Source of the DNA: Actinomycetes bacterium
Lineage (GTDB): Bacteria; Actinomycetota; Actinomycetes; Propionibacteriales; Propionibacteriaceae
NCBI GenBank assembly: GCA_023432725.1
Contig: JAEYUH010000301.1
Span: forward strand, 1-10,945
DNA: 10,945 nt
Direction: 5' to 3'
Each line of letters starts with the position of its first letter. The first letter of the stretch is position 1. Below are positions 1 through 6,773 of the stretch, in pieces. A program made the translations under genes and the position numbers. Below the pieces are notes generated by a model. The model ran no database searches. It saw nothing but the letters and a program-made list of their open reading frames with translations, and had not been told where the DNA came from.

Positions 1-678
1 TCCCTCGGCCAGTACCCGCACCCTGCCCGGCGCGCCCGGCCCGCCGGGCAGCACCCGCACCCGCAGCTCCTCCCGGTCGAGGTCGGGGACCAGCTCGAGC
101 CCTGCCACCCAGACGGCCGGTACCGACTCGGCCCAGACCGTCTGCCAGATCCCCGACTGCGGGGTGTACCAGATCCCGCCGGGCTTGAGCACCTGCTTGC
201 CGCGGCTGTGCCAGGAGGTGTCGGTGAGGTCGCGGACCCGGACCACGACCTCGTGGTCGGTCTGCTCGCCGATCCGTCCGGTGAGGTCGATGGTGAAGGG
301 CAGATAGCCGCCGCGGTGGCCGCCGACGGCGACCCCGTCCAGCCAGACCTCGGCGTCGCTGTCCACCGCCCCGAAGTGCAGCAGCACCCGGTCGGCGACG
401 AAGCCGGCCGGCAGCCGCAGCGTCCGGCGGTACCACAGCGCCTGGTCCGGCAGCAGTGTCCGGTTCACCCCCGACAGCGGCGCTTCCGGAGAGAAGGGGA
501 CAAGGATCTCGCCGTCGAACCGGGTGGGGACCGTGGTGGTGGTCCCTGGCGTGATGGCGTACTCCCAGCGTCCGTTGAGGTTGAGGTAGGGGTCGCGGAC
601 GAGCTGGGGCCGGGGGTACTCCGGCAGCACCCGCTCGGGGTCGAGGGTCGGCCCCCACGGGGTCAGCAGGGCGCTCAT
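1..678 (-). CDS. Glycoside hydrolase family 2 protein, N-terminal part (runs off the window)
   Basis: Only the first 226 residues are present; the frame is open to position 1, so the catalytic barrel is outside the window. What is visible is the galactose-binding-like jelly roll that begins GH2 enzymes (beta-galactosidase, beta-glucuronidase, beta-mannosidase and relatives): NLNGRWEYAI at residues 33-42, PFSPE at 61-65, LWYRRT at 81-86, a VWLDG strand with HRGGYLPF at about 111-128, and SGIWQTVW at 174-181, followed by the start of an immunoglobulin-like domain. There is no signal peptide, so a cytoplasmic enzyme acting on an imported glycoside is likely. The ATG (676-678) overlaps the TGA of the transporter gene (675-677), and an AGGGGG ribosome site (686-691) sits 7 bases upstream, so the two proteins are probably made together. 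Substrate specificity cannot be read from this domain. The family assignment is firm; the activity is inferred. Confidence 0.88.
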   Translation of the reverse strand, partial: MSALLTPWGPTLDPERVLPEYPRPQLVRDPYLNLNGRWEYAITPGTTTTVPTRFDGEILVPFSPEAPLSGVNRTLLPDQALWYRRTLRLPAGFVADRVLLHFGAVDSDAEVWLDGVAVGGHRGGYLPFTIDLTGRIGEQTDHEVVVRVRDLTDTSWHSRGKQVLKPGGIWYTPQSGIWQTVWAESVPAVWVAGLELVPDLDREELRVRVLPGGPGAPGRVRVLAEG

Positions 679-1967
679 GCCGCGACCCCCTGCGGCACCG
701 GACGGGCAGGGCTGCGCCGCAACACCAGGGCCGGAACCACCGACAGGAGCGCCACCACCGCTGCGGCGACGAAGATCCATGGCGTCGGCACCTGCCTGGT
801 GACGCCCAGGTCGACGTAGGTCTCGTCGGCGCCGGAGATCACCGCAGCGCCGAGGAACGGCCCGATCACCATCGGCAGCAGCACGACGGCGATCATCCGC
901 ACCCCCTGGACCTGCCCCGCGCTGTCGGCGGGGGTGAGGTTCCGGACGGTCGCCGACAGGGCGGCGGTGGCGGCGAGGAAGGTGCCCATCATGGCGATCC
1001 CGACCAGGATCACGGGGACCATCCCGCGGGTGAAGAACATCGTGGCCAGCGCCAGCACGAAGCCCACCGCCAGCGGGATCACCGCCGCCACGAGGTCGCG
1101 CCGGCCCAGCAGGCGCATCGTCACGACGCTGATCGCCGACGCCCCCACCAGCACGCAGGCGAGCACGATCGGGTAGCCGTCGATCTTCAGGTACCGCTGC
1201 ACGTAGATGATCAGGTACGGCAGGAAGGTCTGGAAGCTGATGCCGAGCACCGCCCAGGTGGCCAGGGCCAGGTAGAGCCGCGGATGGGCGCGGACGGTGG
1301 TCGGCCGCAGTCCGTGGACCACGGTGGCGAGGTAGGTGCCGCTGGGACGGGGGTTCCGGGTCGGCCGGATCCCGAACCAGGCCGCGACCCCCACCACGAC
1401 GGTGAGTCCGCCGACCAGCCCGAAGAACAGGCCCCAGTCGCCGCGTTGGGTGAGCGGGTCGAGGGCCCCGAAGACCACCAGCATGCCGAGCAGCGGCAGG
1501 GTCTGGATGACGCCGTCGACCTTGGCCCGGTTGTCGGGCGTGGTCGAGTCGGTCACCCAGGCCTGGAAGGCCGCGTCGTTGGCGCCGGAGCCCAGGAAGC
1601 TCATCACCGCGTCGAGCGCGATGATCGAGACCACGGCCAGGGCAACGCCGTTGGGCAGCGCCGGGTCGACGCCCACCAGGCCGAAGGCCATCGTCGTCAA
1701 CCCCCACAGCACGTACCCGGCCGCAATGAACTCGCGGCGCCGGCCGACCCGGTCCGACCACGCGCCGACCAGCAGGGTGGCGAGCGTGGCAGCGGTCGCG
1801 CTGACGGCCACCATCGCCGCCAGGGCCGTCGGGTCGTCGGTGATGGTGTCGTACACGAACAGGTTCAGGTACATGTTCTCGATCGCCCAGACCAGCTGGC
1901 CGGTCAGGCCAAGGACGGCGATCCACCACCACAACCGGCCGCCGACGCGGCCCTGCGCTCCACCCAC
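675..1967 (-). CDS. Major facilitator superfamily transporter, probably for the glycoside or sugar used by the adjacent GH2 enzyme
   Basis: A 430-residue, strongly hydrophobic protein with about twelve membrane segments, the usual size for an MFS carrier. The loop after the second segment carries the MFS motif A, GAWSDRVGRRREF (residues 68-80), the best single diagnostic. A longer hydrophilic stretch near the middle (about residues 200-225) fits the central loop between the two six-helix halves. The start is taken as GTG (1965-1967) because a -10-like TAGGCT (1975-1980, minus strand) ends 7 bases before it, which suggests a leaderless or almost leaderless transcript; no ribosome site fits in that space. 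Its stop codon overlaps the GH2 start, so uptake of a glycoside or sugar for the GH2 enzyme is the natural inference. MFS carriers also export drugs and transport other solutes, and the sequence alone does not fix the substrate. Confidence 0.88.
   Translation of the reverse strand: MGGAQGRVGGRLWWWIAVLGLTGQLVWAIENMYLNLFVYDTITDDPTALAAMVAVSATAATLATLLVGAWSDRVGRRREFIAAGYVLWGLTTMAFGLVGVDPALPNGVALAVVSIIALDAVMSFLGSGANDAAFQAWVTDSTTPDNRAKVDGVIQTLPLLGMLVVFGALDPLTQRGDWGLFFGLVGGLTVVVGVAAWFGIRPTRNPRPSGTYLATVVHGLRPTTVRAHPRLYLALATWAVLGISFQTFLPYLIIYVQRYLKIDGYPIVLACVLVGASAISVVTMRLLGRRDLVAAVIPLAVGFVLALATMFFTRGMVPVILVGIAMMGTFLAATAALSATVRNLTPADSAGQVQGVRMIAVVLLPMVIGPFLGAAVISGADETYVDLGVTRQVPTPWIFVAAAVVALLSVVPALVLRRSPARPVPQGVAA
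686..691 (-). promoter_or_regulatory. Ribosome binding site of the GH2 gene
   Basis: AGGGGG on the minus strand, 7 bases before the ATG at 676-678. It lies inside the end of the transporter gene and supports this start for the GH2 protein. Confidence 0.6.
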
Positions 1968-1974
1968 GCCCGGC

Positions 1975-1980
1975 AGCCTA
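1975..1980 (-). promoter_or_regulatory. -10 element of the transporter-GH2 unit
   Basis: TAGGCT on the minus strand, 7 bases upstream of the GTG start at 1965-1967, fits the TAnnnT -10 consensus of housekeeping actinobacterial promoters. No convincing -35 box was seen at the expected distance. The element is a mirror image of the recG -10. Confidence 0.5.
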
Positions 1981-2016
1981 GCCAGCGGTGTCGCCGGCCG
2001 GTGGCCCGCACCGCGT

Positions 2017-2054
2017 GTCGCGGCCGCGTCGTCGCGCGGCGCTGTCGCCGCGAC
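2017..2054. repeat. Inverted repeat GTCGCGGC / GCCGCGAC between the divergent promoters
   Basis: Perfect 8-base arms at 2017-2024 and 2047-2054, separated by 22 bases and ending 4 bases before the recG -10 box. It might be an operator for recG or for both divergent units. Such GC-only repeats arise easily by chance in DNA of this composition, so the call is weak. Confidence 0.25.
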
Positions 2055-2058
2055 GTCC

Positions 2059-2064
2059 TAGGCT
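2059..2064 (+). promoter_or_regulatory. -10 element of recG
   Basis: TAGGCT, 8 bases before the recG GTG (2073-2075). It is the same hexamer as in the divergent transporter promoter. With a start point 6-8 bases downstream, the message would be leaderless or nearly so. No clear -35 box. Confidence 0.5.
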
Positions 2065-2072
2065 GGACGACC

Positions 2073-4289
2073 GTGGACCTCGAACTCAGCGGCTGGCGCA
2101 CCCGCGTCGCCGCGGCGCTCAACCAGCCGCTGGCGACGGTGGTCGGGGCGAAGACCGCCAAGGAGTTCACGGGGCTTCGGATCCACACCGTCGGCGACCT
2201 GCTGCGCCACATCCCGCGGCGCTACCTCAGCGGTACCGAGCTCACCGACCTGGCCACCCTCACCGAGGGCGAGCACGTCGCCGTGATCGCACGGGTGGCC
2301 ACCGTGAACCGGGTGGAGGGCAGCGACGGCGGCGGCGGGCGTCGGCCGCGTCCCGGCCGCCTCGAGGTGCTGGTCACCGACGGCCAGGGGCACCTCACGC
2401 TGACCTTCTTCGGCCGCAACCAGCTGCTGCGCTGGTGGGAGCTGCAGCTCGGCAAGGGCGTGGCGGGGCTGTTCGTCGGCAAGGTGGGCAGTTTTCGTAA
2501 CCAGCCCCAGCTGACCCATCCCGAGTTCGTCATGCTGGACGCCGCCGGCCGCATCGTCGGCACCTCGGAGGAAAAGGCCAGGATGGCCACCCTCGCCCAG
2601 TCGGGGCTGGTCGGGATGTACCCCGCGACCGCCAAGTTGCCGACCTGGACGGTGGCCGAGTGCGCCCGGCTGGCGCTGGCCACCCTGCCGGGAGACGAGG
2701 ATCCCTGGCCGCAGTGGCTGCGGGAGCGCGCGGGGGTGATCGGGCTCACCGACGCCTTCGCCGCCGTCCACCAGCCGGTCGACCTCGCCCAGGCCGAGCG
2801 CGGTGCCCACCGGCTGCGCTTCGACGAGGCGCTGGCGACCCAGCTCACCATGGCCTACCGACGCAGCGACGCCGCCGCCCACTCCGCGATCCCGCGGGTC
2901 CGGATGGCCGGCGGCATCCTCGAGGCCTTCGACGCCCGGCTGCCGTTCGCCCTGACCGACGGCCAGGTCACGGTGAACTCGACGCTCTTCGAGGAGCTCG
3001 CCCGGACCCGTCCGATGCAGCGGCTGTTGCAGGGCGAGGTGGGCTCGGGCAAGACCGTGGTGGCGCTGCGCGCCATGCTCGCGGTGGTGGACGCCGGCGG
3101 CCAGGCCGCTCTGCTCGCCCCCACCGAGGTGCTCGCCGCCCAGCACTTCGACACCATCCGGCGGTTGCTGGGAGACCTCGGGGCCGGACGGCTGCTCGGG
3201 GCGCCCGAGCACGCCACCGACGTCGTGCTCCTCACCGGGTCGCAGTCGACCGCCGCCCGGCGGGAGGCGTTGCTGCGCGCCGCCAGCGGTGAGGCGGGCA
3301 TCGTCGTCGGCACCCACGCGCTGCTGTCCGAGCGGGTGCAGTTCGCCGACCTCGGCCTGGTGGTGATCGACGAGCAGCACCGGTTCGGGGTCGAGCAGCG
3401 GGCGGCGCTGAGCGACAAGGCTGCGGCCCGGCCGCACGTCCTGGTGCTCACCGCGACCCCGATCCCGCGGTCGGTGGCGATGACCATCTTCGGCGATCTC
3501 GACGTGTCCACGCTGGCTGAGATCCCGGCCGGACGGCAGCCGGTCGGCACCGTCGTGGTGGACGCCGCGCAGCGTCCGGCCTGGGTGGAACGGGCCTGGC
3601 AGCGGGTAGCGGAGGAGGTCGCCACCGGACGCCAGGTCTTCATCGTCTGCCCGCGGATCGGCGGGCAGGGCGGCGTCGACACCGGGCTGGGGGTGGTGGA
3701 ACTCGCCGCGCAGTTGAAGGCGGGCCCGCTGGCCGACCTGCGGGTCGACGTCCTGCACGGCCAGCTGCCGGCCGACACCAAGGACGCCGTGATGGCAGCC
3801 TTCGCCGCCGGCGAACTCGACGTGCTGGTCGCCACCACCGTGATCGAGGTGGGGGTTGACGTCCCGAACGCCACGATGATGGTGGTGTGGGACGCCGACA
3901 GGTTCGGCATCTCCCAGCTGCACCAGCTGAGGGGCAGGATCGGCCGTGGCAGCCATCCGGGGGTGTGCCTGCTGGTGACCAGGGTGCCGCCGGGGGAGCC
4001 GGCCAGGGTGCGGCTCGAGGCGGTGGCCGCCACCACGGACGGCTTCGAGCTCGCCGAACTCGACCTCGAACAGCGACGCGAGGGCGACGTGCTGGGCGCC
4101 AACCAGTCCGGCGGCCGCTCCAGCCTGCGGCTGCTGCGGGTGCTGGAGCACGCCGACCTGATCGCCCAGGCGCGGGAACTCGCGGAGGAGTGCGTCCGCC
4201 GTGACCCGGAGTGCCGTACCCCCGGCTTCGCCGACGCCGTCCGGCAGACCGGGCTGCTCGCCGAGGGCGACTGGCTGGAGCGTAGCTAG
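2073..4289 (+). CDS. recG: ATP-dependent DNA helicase RecG
   Basis: RecG is a superfamily 2 double-strand translocase that regresses stalled replication forks and remodels branched recombination intermediates. The 738-residue product has the family layout: an N-terminal wedge/OB region with IPRRYL at 47-52, Walker A GEVGSGKT at 321-328, a DEQH box (433-436) in place of DEAD, TATPIPRS from 460 (motif III), and motif VI QLRGRIGRG from 618. The length is normal for actinobacterial RecG. The reading frame stays open far upstream (to 1284), but that part is antisense to the transporter gene and does not resemble RecG. The GTG at 2073 is chosen because MDLELSGW leads straight into the wedge domain and a -10 box ends 8 bases before it. 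The next gene starts 30 bases downstream with its own promoter. Confidence 0.96.
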   Translation: MDLELSGWRTRVAAALNQPLATVVGAKTAKEFTGLRIHTVGDLLRHIPRRYLSGTELTDLATLTEGEHVAVIARVATVNRVEGSDGGGGRRPRPGRLEVLVTDGQGHLTLTFFGRNQLLRWWELQLGKGVAGLFVGKVGSFRNQPQLTHPEFVMLDAAGRIVGTSEEKARMATLAQSGLVGMYPATAKLPTWTVAECARLALATLPGDEDPWPQWLRERAGVIGLTDAFAAVHQPVDLAQAERGAHRLRFDEALATQLTMAYRRSDAAAHSAIPRVRMAGGILEAFDARLPFALTDGQVTVNSTLFEELARTRPMQRLLQGEVGSGKTVVALRAMLAVVDAGGQAALLAPTEVLAAQHFDTIRRLLGDLGAGRLLGAPEHATDVVLLTGSQSTAARREALLRAASGEAGIVVGTHALLSERVQFADLGLVVIDEQHRFGVEQRAALSDKAAARPHVLVLTATPIPRSVAMTIFGDLDVSTLAEIPAGRQPVGTVVVDAAQRPAWVERAWQRVAEEVATGRQVFIVCPRIGGQGGVDTGLGVVELAAQLKAGPLADLRVDVLHGQLPADTKDAVMAAFAAGELDVLVATTVIEVGVDVPNATMMVVWDADRFGISQLHQLRGRIGRGSHPGVCLLVTRVPPGEPARVRLEAVAATTDGFELAELDLEQRREGDVLGANQSGGRSSLRLLRVLEHADLIAQARELAEECVRRDPECRTPGFADAVRQTGLLAEGDWLERS

Positions 4290-4307
4290 CACGCTTCGGC
4301 TTTCGCC

Positions 4308-4313
4308 TAGCCT
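4308..4313 (+). promoter_or_regulatory. -10 element of rsmD, leaderless
   Basis: TAGCCT followed by exactly 6 bases and then the ATG of rsmD (4320-4322), so the expected transcription start is the A of the start codon. No ribosome site lies in the 30-base gap after recG. This is the cleanest leaderless arrangement in the window. Confidence 0.55.
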
Positions 4314-4319
4314 TGCACC

Positions 4320-4907
4320 ATGAGCCGCATCATCGCCGGGTCCCGGAAGGGTCGCCGCCTCGTGATGCCGTCGCACCGCGACACCCGTCCCACCACCGAC
4401 AGGGTGCGTGAGGCCGCCTTCAGCCTGATCGCCGACTGGGCGGGGACGGCGGGGGAGTCGGCCGACCAAGCCCTGGCGGGGCTCTCCTTCCTCGACCTCT
4501 ACGCCGGCTCGGGCGCGGTGGCCCTCGAGGCCGCGAGCCGGGGGGCGGCACCGGTCTGGGCTGTGGAGCGCGACCGCGGCACCGCCGAGGTCGCCCGCCG
4601 CAACGTGCGGGAGTCCGGGCTCGAGGTCAGCGTCGCCACCCGCCCTGTGGCGGGCTTTCTCGCCGGGCCGCCGCCCCTCGCCTTCGACGTGGTGTGGGCA
4701 GACCCGCCCTACGACCTCGGCCAGGACGACCTCGACCGGGTGCTGGCCACGGTGGCGCAGGACGACTGGCTGGCGCCGCGCGGCCTGGTGGTGGTGGAAC
4801 GCTCCGCGCGGGGCAGGGCACCCGCCTGGGGGCCCCGAATGGAGGATTCGTGGAATCGGGACTACGGTGAAACAGTTCTGCACTTTGCGATGAGGGGTGA
4901 TACATGA
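4320..4907 (+). CDS. rsmD: 16S rRNA (guanine(966)-N2)-methyltransferase RsmD
   Basis: RsmD uses S-adenosylmethionine to methylate N2 of G966 in 16S rRNA (E. coli numbering) during small-subunit assembly. The 195-residue protein opens with MSRIIAGSRKGRRL, typical of the family, then RPTTDRVREAAFS at about 23-35, the SAM-binding loop LDLYAGSGAVALEA from residue 58, the acidic ribose-binding AVERD at about 80-84, and the catalytic DPPY tetrad at 128-131. Length and order match the family well. Its TGA (4905-4907) overlaps the ATG of coaD (4904-4906); the rsmD-coaD pair is conserved in many bacteria and supports the name. In Mycobacterium tuberculosis the corresponding gene also sits next to coaD. 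Confidence 0.94.
   Translation: MSRIIAGSRKGRRLVMPSHRDTRPTTDRVREAAFSLIADWAGTAGESADQALAGLSFLDLYAGSGAVALEAASRGAAPVWAVERDRGTAEVARRNVRESGLEVSVATRPVAGFLAGPPPLAFDVVWADPPYDLGQDDLDRVLATVAQDDWLAPRGLVVVERSARGRAPAWGPRMEDSWNRDYGETVLHFAMRGDT
4892..4897 (+). promoter_or_regulatory. Ribosome binding site of coaD
   Basis: GAGGGG, 6 bases before the ATG at 4904, inside the end of rsmD. With the ATGA overlap it points to coupled translation of rsmD and coaD. Confidence 0.55.
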
Positions 4908-5401
4908 CGGCCATCTGCCCGGGGTCCTTCGACCCGGTGACGTACGGGCACGTCGACGTCATCCGCCGTGCGGCAGCCCTGTTCGGCGACGTGGTAGTGG
5001 CAGTCGGGCAGAACTCGGCCAAGAACTACCTGTTCGACACCGCCGAGCGGGTCGAACTGGTGACCGAGGCTACCCGCGGGATCCCCGGGGTCAGGGTCGA
5101 GCCGCTGACCGGGCTGCTGGTCGACTTCGCCAACGCACACGGCGCCTCGGCGATCGTGAAAGGACTGCGGTTCGCCTCCGACTTCGACTTCGAACTCCAG
5201 ATGGCGCACATCAACGCCACTGTGGGCCGGATTGAGACGGTGATGTTGCCCGCGTCGGCACAGTGGGCGACGCTGTCGTCCACCATGATCCGTGAGGTCG
5301 CCTCCTACGGCGGTGACGTGTCGGCCTTCGTGCCCGACGTGGTGACGGAACGGATACGGGCCAAAGTCGCCCCCCACGACAAGGAGCGGACCGATGGTTG
5401 A
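4904..5401 (+). CDS. coaD: Phosphopantetheine adenylyltransferase CoaD
   Basis: CoaD transfers AMP from ATP to 4'-phosphopantetheine, giving dephospho-CoA, the next-to-last step of coenzyme A synthesis. The 165-residue protein is of normal length and carries GSFDPVTYGH at 7-16, with the nucleotidyltransferase T-x-G-H motif at 13-16, then KGLR at 86-89 and WATLSSTMIRE at 121-131, the family's SST-x-x-R block. All expected catalytic positions that I can recognise are present. It overlaps rsmD by 4 bases at its start and the next gene by 8 bases at its end, so it is probably transcribed with both. The enzyme is a hexamer in characterised species and is cytoplasmic. Confidence 0.96.
   Translation: MTAICPGSFDPVTYGHVDVIRRAAALFGDVVVAVGQNSAKNYLFDTAERVELVTEATRGIPGVRVEPLTGLLVDFANAHGASAIVKGLRFASDFDFELQMAHINATVGRIETVMLPASAQWATLSSTMIREVASYGGDVSAFVPDVVTERIRAKVAPHDKERTDG
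5381..5386 (+). promoter_or_regulatory. Ribosome binding site of the SepIVA-like gene
   Basis: AAGGAG, 7 bases before the ATG at 5394, within the end of coaD. This strong site fixes the start of the downstream protein. Confidence 0.7.
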
Positions 5402-5891
5402 TCGAACAGTGGCGGTGCTGAGCACCCTTCGCGAGCTCGTCCAGAATGCGAAGTCAGTGCCGATGTCGGCCTCCTGCATGGTGAACCGGTCGGAGACCCT
5501 CGAGCTGATCGACAAGGCGGTGGCCGCTCTCGCCGAGGACACCAAGGAGGCCGAGCGGGTCACCGCCACCTCGCTCGAGACGCTGGAGCGGGCCCAGGTC
5601 GAGGCGGCCCAGATCATCAAGGCGGCCGAGGAGAAGGCGGTCTTCCTGGCCGGCTCGACCCCGATCATGGAGGCGGCCAAGGCGAAGGCCGCCGAGCTGG
5701 AGCGCCGCTCGATAGCCGAGGCCGAGGCGCTGCGCCGTGAGGCGGACGCCTATGTCGACGGTCGGATCGCGTCCTTCGAGGCCGCGCTGCAGAAGACCAT
5801 GGGCCAGGTGAAGACGATGCGGGCCCGGCTGGCCAGCCGCTCGCTGCTCGACGACAGCGAGACCACGGCCCTGCCACGGCTGGGTTCCTAG
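5394..5891 (+). CDS. SepIVA-like (DivIVA-related) septation/polar coiled-coil protein, short form
   Basis: A 165-residue, Glu/Ala/Lys/Arg-rich protein. From memory it resembles mycobacterial SepIVA (Rv2927c): an N-terminal helix, then AKSVPMSASCMVNR (residues 19-32) and LELID (36-40), matching the A-x-x-VPM-x-A-x-C-x-V-x-R ... LELID block of that protein. After it comes a long alanine-rich coiled coil (about 41-150) and a short polar tail. SepIVA is an essential division factor in mycobacteria that localises to septum and pole. The neighbourhood agrees: in M. tuberculosis Rv2927c is next to the DUF177 gene and rnc, as here. The mycobacterial protein is about 80 residues longer, so this one has a shorter coiled coil. 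Its ATG lies 8 bases before the end of coaD, with AAGGAG 7 bases upstream. The family call is fairly sure; the cellular role here is inferred. Confidence 0.75.
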   Translation: MVDRTVAVLSTLRELVQNAKSVPMSASCMVNRSETLELIDKAVAALAEDTKEAERVTATSLETLERAQVEAAQIIKAAEEKAVFLAGSTPIMEAAKAKAAELERRSIAEAEALRREADAYVDGRIASFEAALQKTMGQVKTMRARLASRSLLDDSETTALPRLGS

Positions 5892-5902
5892 CCGCCACCG
5901 TT

Positions 5903-5932
5903 TTGGAGCGCGCCTGCCGGGCAGGCTAGAGT
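5903..5932 (+). promoter_or_regulatory. Promoter of the DUF177-rpmF-rnc-mutM group
   Basis: TTGGAG (5903-5908), an 18-base spacer and TAGAGT (5927-5932) form the only promoter in the window with both boxes recognisable. The expected start point is about 5939, giving a leader of roughly 40 bases before the GTG at 5980. It lies in the 88-base gap after the SepIVA-like gene. Confidence 0.5.
5912..5926. repeat. Perfect 15-base palindrome filling the promoter spacer
   Basis: Arms GCCTGCC (5912-5918) and GGCAGGC (5920-5926) are exact complements around a single central G. The palindrome lies between the -35 and -10 boxes and touches the -10. As DNA it is a possible operator; as RNA it could give a 5-base stem with a 5-base loop behind the previous gene, without a U tract. 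Confidence 0.5.
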
Positions 5933-5966
5933 TGCTCCTTGGTTATGACGCTGTCGCACCGCCGAT

Positions 5967-5973
5967 GAAGGGA
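5967..5973 (+). promoter_or_regulatory. Ribosome binding site deciding the DUF177 start
   Basis: GAAGGGA, 6 bases before the GTG at 5980. It favours this GTG over the in-frame ATG at 5965 and the TTG at 5932, neither of which has a suitable site. Confidence 0.55.
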
Positions 5974-5979
5974 TCCGCC

Positions 5980-6516
5980 GTGTCTCGCCGCCTCCCCGAC
6001 CACCGTTCTGGGCTTGTCCTCGACACCCACGAACTCGGTCGCCGGGCAGGAACGGTGAAGCACGTGAAGCGGGTCACCGACGCTCCGGAGGAGATCGGCA
6101 TCGCCATGATCGGAGTGCCACCCGGCTCGCCCGTCGCTCTCGACCTGATGGTCGAAGCGGTGGTGGAGGGGGTGCTGGTCACCGGAACCGCCGAGGTCCG
6201 CCTCGCGGGTCAGTGCGCACGCTGCCTGGAGGAGATCGAGGACTCGACCACGGTCGATCTCCAGGAGCTGTACCTGTACCCCGACAAGGAGCCCGACGAC
6301 GAGGAGGCCAGCCGCCTCGAGGACGACCTCGTCGACCTCGAGCCCCTGCTGCGGGACGCCGTGGTACTCGACCTGCCGTTCACGCCACTGTGCCGGGAGG
6401 AGTGCGCCGGGTTGTGTCCCGCCTGCGGGGCGAACCTGAACCACGACCCCAGCCACAGCCATGCCGATCCCACCGATGCGCGGTGGGCAGGCCTGACGGC
6501 GTGGACGAACCAGTGA
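5980..6516 (+). CDS. yceD: DUF177 / YceD family protein (large-subunit rRNA and L32 associated)
   Basis: A 178-residue protein of the DUF177 family, widely encoded just before rpmF. Work on plant and bacterial members links the family to 23S rRNA accumulation and processing; the exact activity is not settled. Visible features are the N-terminal GLVLDTHELGRRAG (11-24), a C79-x-x-C82 pair in QCARCLEEIE, an acidic middle, and a C-terminal cysteine cluster C138, C142, C146, C149 (CREECAGLCPACG), likely to bind zinc. Frame and similarity allow starts at 5932 (TTG), 5965 (ATG) or 5980 (GTG). The GTG is preferred because GAAGGGA lies 6 bases before it and the protein then begins near where Rv2926c does. 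rpmF follows after 48 bases, the conserved pairing. Confidence 0.88.
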   Translation: MSRRLPDHRSGLVLDTHELGRRAGTVKHVKRVTDAPEEIGIAMIGVPPGSPVALDLMVEAVVEGVLVTGTAEVRLAGQCARCLEEIEDSTTVDLQELYLYPDKEPDDEEASRLEDDLVDLEPLLRDAVVLDLPFTPLCREECAGLCPACGANLNHDPSHSHADPTDARWAGLTAWTNQ

Positions 6517-6551
6517 CGCCAACCGCATCGGGCGAGCCGCCCGAGCAGACC

Positions 6552-6557
6552 AAGGAG
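6552..6557 (+). promoter_or_regulatory. Ribosome binding site of rpmF
   Basis: AAGGAG, 7 bases before the GTG at 6565. It is a strong site, as expected for a highly expressed ribosomal protein gene. Confidence 0.7.
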
Positions 6558-6564
6558 TAACGCC

Positions 6565-6756
6565 GTGGCCGTTCCCAAGCGGAAGATGTCCCGCAGCAAC
6601 ACGCGGGCCCGCCGTTCGCAGTGGAAGACCTCCGCGCCCACGCTGGTGACCTGCGCCAACCCGGCCTGCGGCGCCAAGCACCTGCCGCACACCGCCTGCG
6701 CCGAGTGTGGCCAGTACGGCCCCCGCGGCGCCCGCCGCCAGGTGACCGAGGCCTGA
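6565..6756 (+). CDS. rpmF: 50S ribosomal protein L32, zinc-binding form
   Basis: L32 is a small protein of the large ribosomal subunit. The 63-residue product starts [17 protein letters not shown], the near-invariant bL32 N-terminus, followed by SQWK and a four-cysteine knuckle: C30, C35, C45 and C48. This is therefore a cysteine-containing (C+) L32, in contrast to the cysteine-free paralogue of M. tuberculosis that many actinobacteria express in low zinc. The first pair is spaced C-x4-C, not the more common C-x2-C. The start is GTG, with AAGGAG 7 bases upstream. The gene lies 48 bases after the DUF177 gene and 17 bases before rnc. Confidence 0.96.
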   Translation: MAVPKRKMSRSNTRARRSQWKTSAPTLVTCANPACGAKHLPHTACAECGQYGPRGARRQVTEA

Positions 6757-6773
6757 GCACCCCGGGTGCGGTT

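Noticed and set aside
208..819. Plus-strand frame of 203 codons opposite the GH2 and transporter genes
   Set aside because: The minus-strand translation carries clear GH2 motifs. The plus-strand one is compositionally biased and spans the junction of two real genes.
2019..2028. CGCGGCCGCG palindrome in the recG upstream region
   Set aside because: A ten-base GC-only palindrome is expected by chance in DNA of this composition and shows no spacing relation to a promoter.
1284..2072. Upstream extension of the recG reading frame
   Set aside because: The extension is antisense to the transporter gene, has no RecG similarity, and the promoter at 2059-2064 lies downstream of it.
4285..4311. GCTAG / CTAGC inverted repeat after recG as a terminator
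   Set aside because: Only 5 base pairs around a 17-base loop with no further pairing and no U run. It overlaps the better-supported rsmD -10 box.
2058..4883. A 941-codon open frame on the minus strand opposite recG and rsmD
   Set aside because: It is a shadow frame created by GC-rich third codon positions. The translation is low-complexity (His/Gly/Arg/Pro-rich), resembles no known fold, and crosses two genuine genes.
5932..5979. Earlier starts for the DUF177 protein (TTG 5932, ATG 5965)
   Set aside because: 5932 lies on the last base of the -10 box, before any expected transcription start, and the ATG has no ribosome site. GAAGGGA is correctly spaced for the GTG at 5980.
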